A stretch of DNA of 12,391 nucleotides from Entrophospora sp. SA101. Taxonomy: Eukaryota; Glomeromycota; Glomeromycetes; Entrophosporales; Entrophosporaceae. The stretch spans positions 24,546-36,936 of the forward strand of contig CAUDNR010004515.1 of assembly GCA_958430865.1 (NCBI GenBank), written 5' to 3'. The position numbers were made by a program, and so were the translations under genes. This document shows positions 11,816-12,391 of this stretch, piece by piece; position 1 is the stretch's first letter, and every line of letters begins with the position of its first letter. The notes beneath the pieces were generated by a model. It made no database searches, had not been told where the DNA came from, and saw only the letters and a program-made list of their open reading frames with translations.

Positions 11816-12173
11816 CAACAATTGTTTCGTTAACAAATGGTTCGAATTTAAGAAGTTGGAAGCAACCATTTGAAATAGTCTAATAAATTAAATCGTACTA
11901 CTTGAAAATGCATTTAAAGGGTTAGTTTTCGACTTGGTTGAAGAATAACTCTTCCTAACTCTTCTCTTGACCGTATCTCTCGATATAACCAAAATAACCT
12001 TAATATAACGAATGTCAAAATGATTGTAAGATATACGATCAAGAGAAAACATGAACGATGTATGAAAAAATCAAACAAATTTATTTAATAAAACAAAATT
12101 TACAACTCAAAAAAAATTTTTATTACATATAATAAAGTTCCATTATTAACTATTAGCAATCTAATTATATAGA
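11816..12173. repeat. Long direct repeat, copy B (358 bp)
   Basis: Same-orientation counterpart of 10692-11067, shorter through small deletions; the largest removes about 18 bp between the GATTG and AGATATACGATCAAGA landmarks. Just outside its left end, AACGATGTATGAAAAATCAA (about 11799-11818) repeats a word found inside both copies, suggesting the unit was once part of a longer array. Confidence 0.85.
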
Positions 12174-12391
12174 TCTTGTCCGATCAAACCCGCCTATATA
12201 GTTATTGAATAATTGATAATATAAATAAAACGTTAATTAAACATATTTTACAAACAGCCTCGTAGATCTCGACTTTAAGTCTTACTTTGATCAAATCTGC
12301 CCATAATAACAAAAGTTCATTTTGGAAACTTGATTTGCAAATAGATCTTGACTTTAACACTTACTTCTACCAAGCCCGCCTATATAATTAT
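12171..12391. repeat. AGATCT-anchored degenerate repeats, three partial copies
   Basis: AGATCT occurs at 12171, 12264 and 12343. Each is followed by similar text: GATCAAACCCGCCTATATAG after the first, ACTTTAAGTCTTACTTTGATCAAATCTGCCC after the second, and ACTTTAACACTTACTTCTACCAAGCCCGCC with TATATAATTAT after the third. The spacing is about 93 and 79 bp. The array runs off the right edge of the window, so its true size is unknown. Confidence 0.6.

Noticed and set aside
10692..12173. A standard LTR retrotransposon
   Set aside because: The direct repeats do not begin TG or end CA, no primer-binding site or polypurine tract is evident, no reverse transcriptase or integrase text lies between them, and flanks show no target duplication.

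Overview
The window is strongly AT-rich eukaryotic DNA: short GT-AG introns, long poly-A/T tracts, TA microsatellites and large gene-poor stretches. It most resembles an early-diverging fungus of the Mucoromycota/Glomeromycotina type (Rhizophagus-like). That placement is an inference from base composition, the intron style of about 86-122 bp, a fungal-looking GDP-mannose 4,6-dehydratase and an Nvj2-type PH+SMP protein. No bacterial operon, rRNA, tRNA or CRISPR was seen.

Layout. Positions 1-2880 hold no convincing gene, only short coding-like scraps, an 18-bp perfect palindrome (2641-2658) and simple repeats. Positions 2885-4456 hold a chain of coding-like fragments in shifting frames (membrane segment, acidic Ser-rich piece, lysine-rich pieces). 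It is best read as one or more broken or badly resolved genes of unknown family. Positions 4457-7550 are again gene-poor, with one more degenerate coding scrap (5230-5470), small hairpins and a cluster of dyad symmetries (6805-6926).

The two recognisable genes are convergent. A six-exon GDP-mannose 4,6-dehydratase gene (plus strand, 7633-9076) starts GDP-L-fucose synthesis; its nucleotide-binding and catalytic motifs are present. An intronless gene (minus strand, 10272-8971) encodes an N-terminally membrane-anchored PH + SMP protein of the Nvj2/TEX2 type, a class of lipid-transfer proteins at membrane contact sites. Both lose family resemblance at the same place, about 9036-9046, each before its expected C-terminus. 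Each then ends on an accidental stop inside the antisense of the other, giving a 106-bp antisense overlap. This looks like a rearrangement breakpoint (or an assembly join) that decapitated both C-termini, and it is the most notable thing in the window.

Positions 10690-12391 are a repeat block: a 376/358-bp pair of diverged direct repeats separated by about 750 bp, a second, independent repeat family duplicated inside that spacer, and AGATCT-containing degenerate repeats at the right edge. A 65-codon ORF is open in the first long repeat and stopped early in the second. No classical transposon ends or target-site duplications could be seen.
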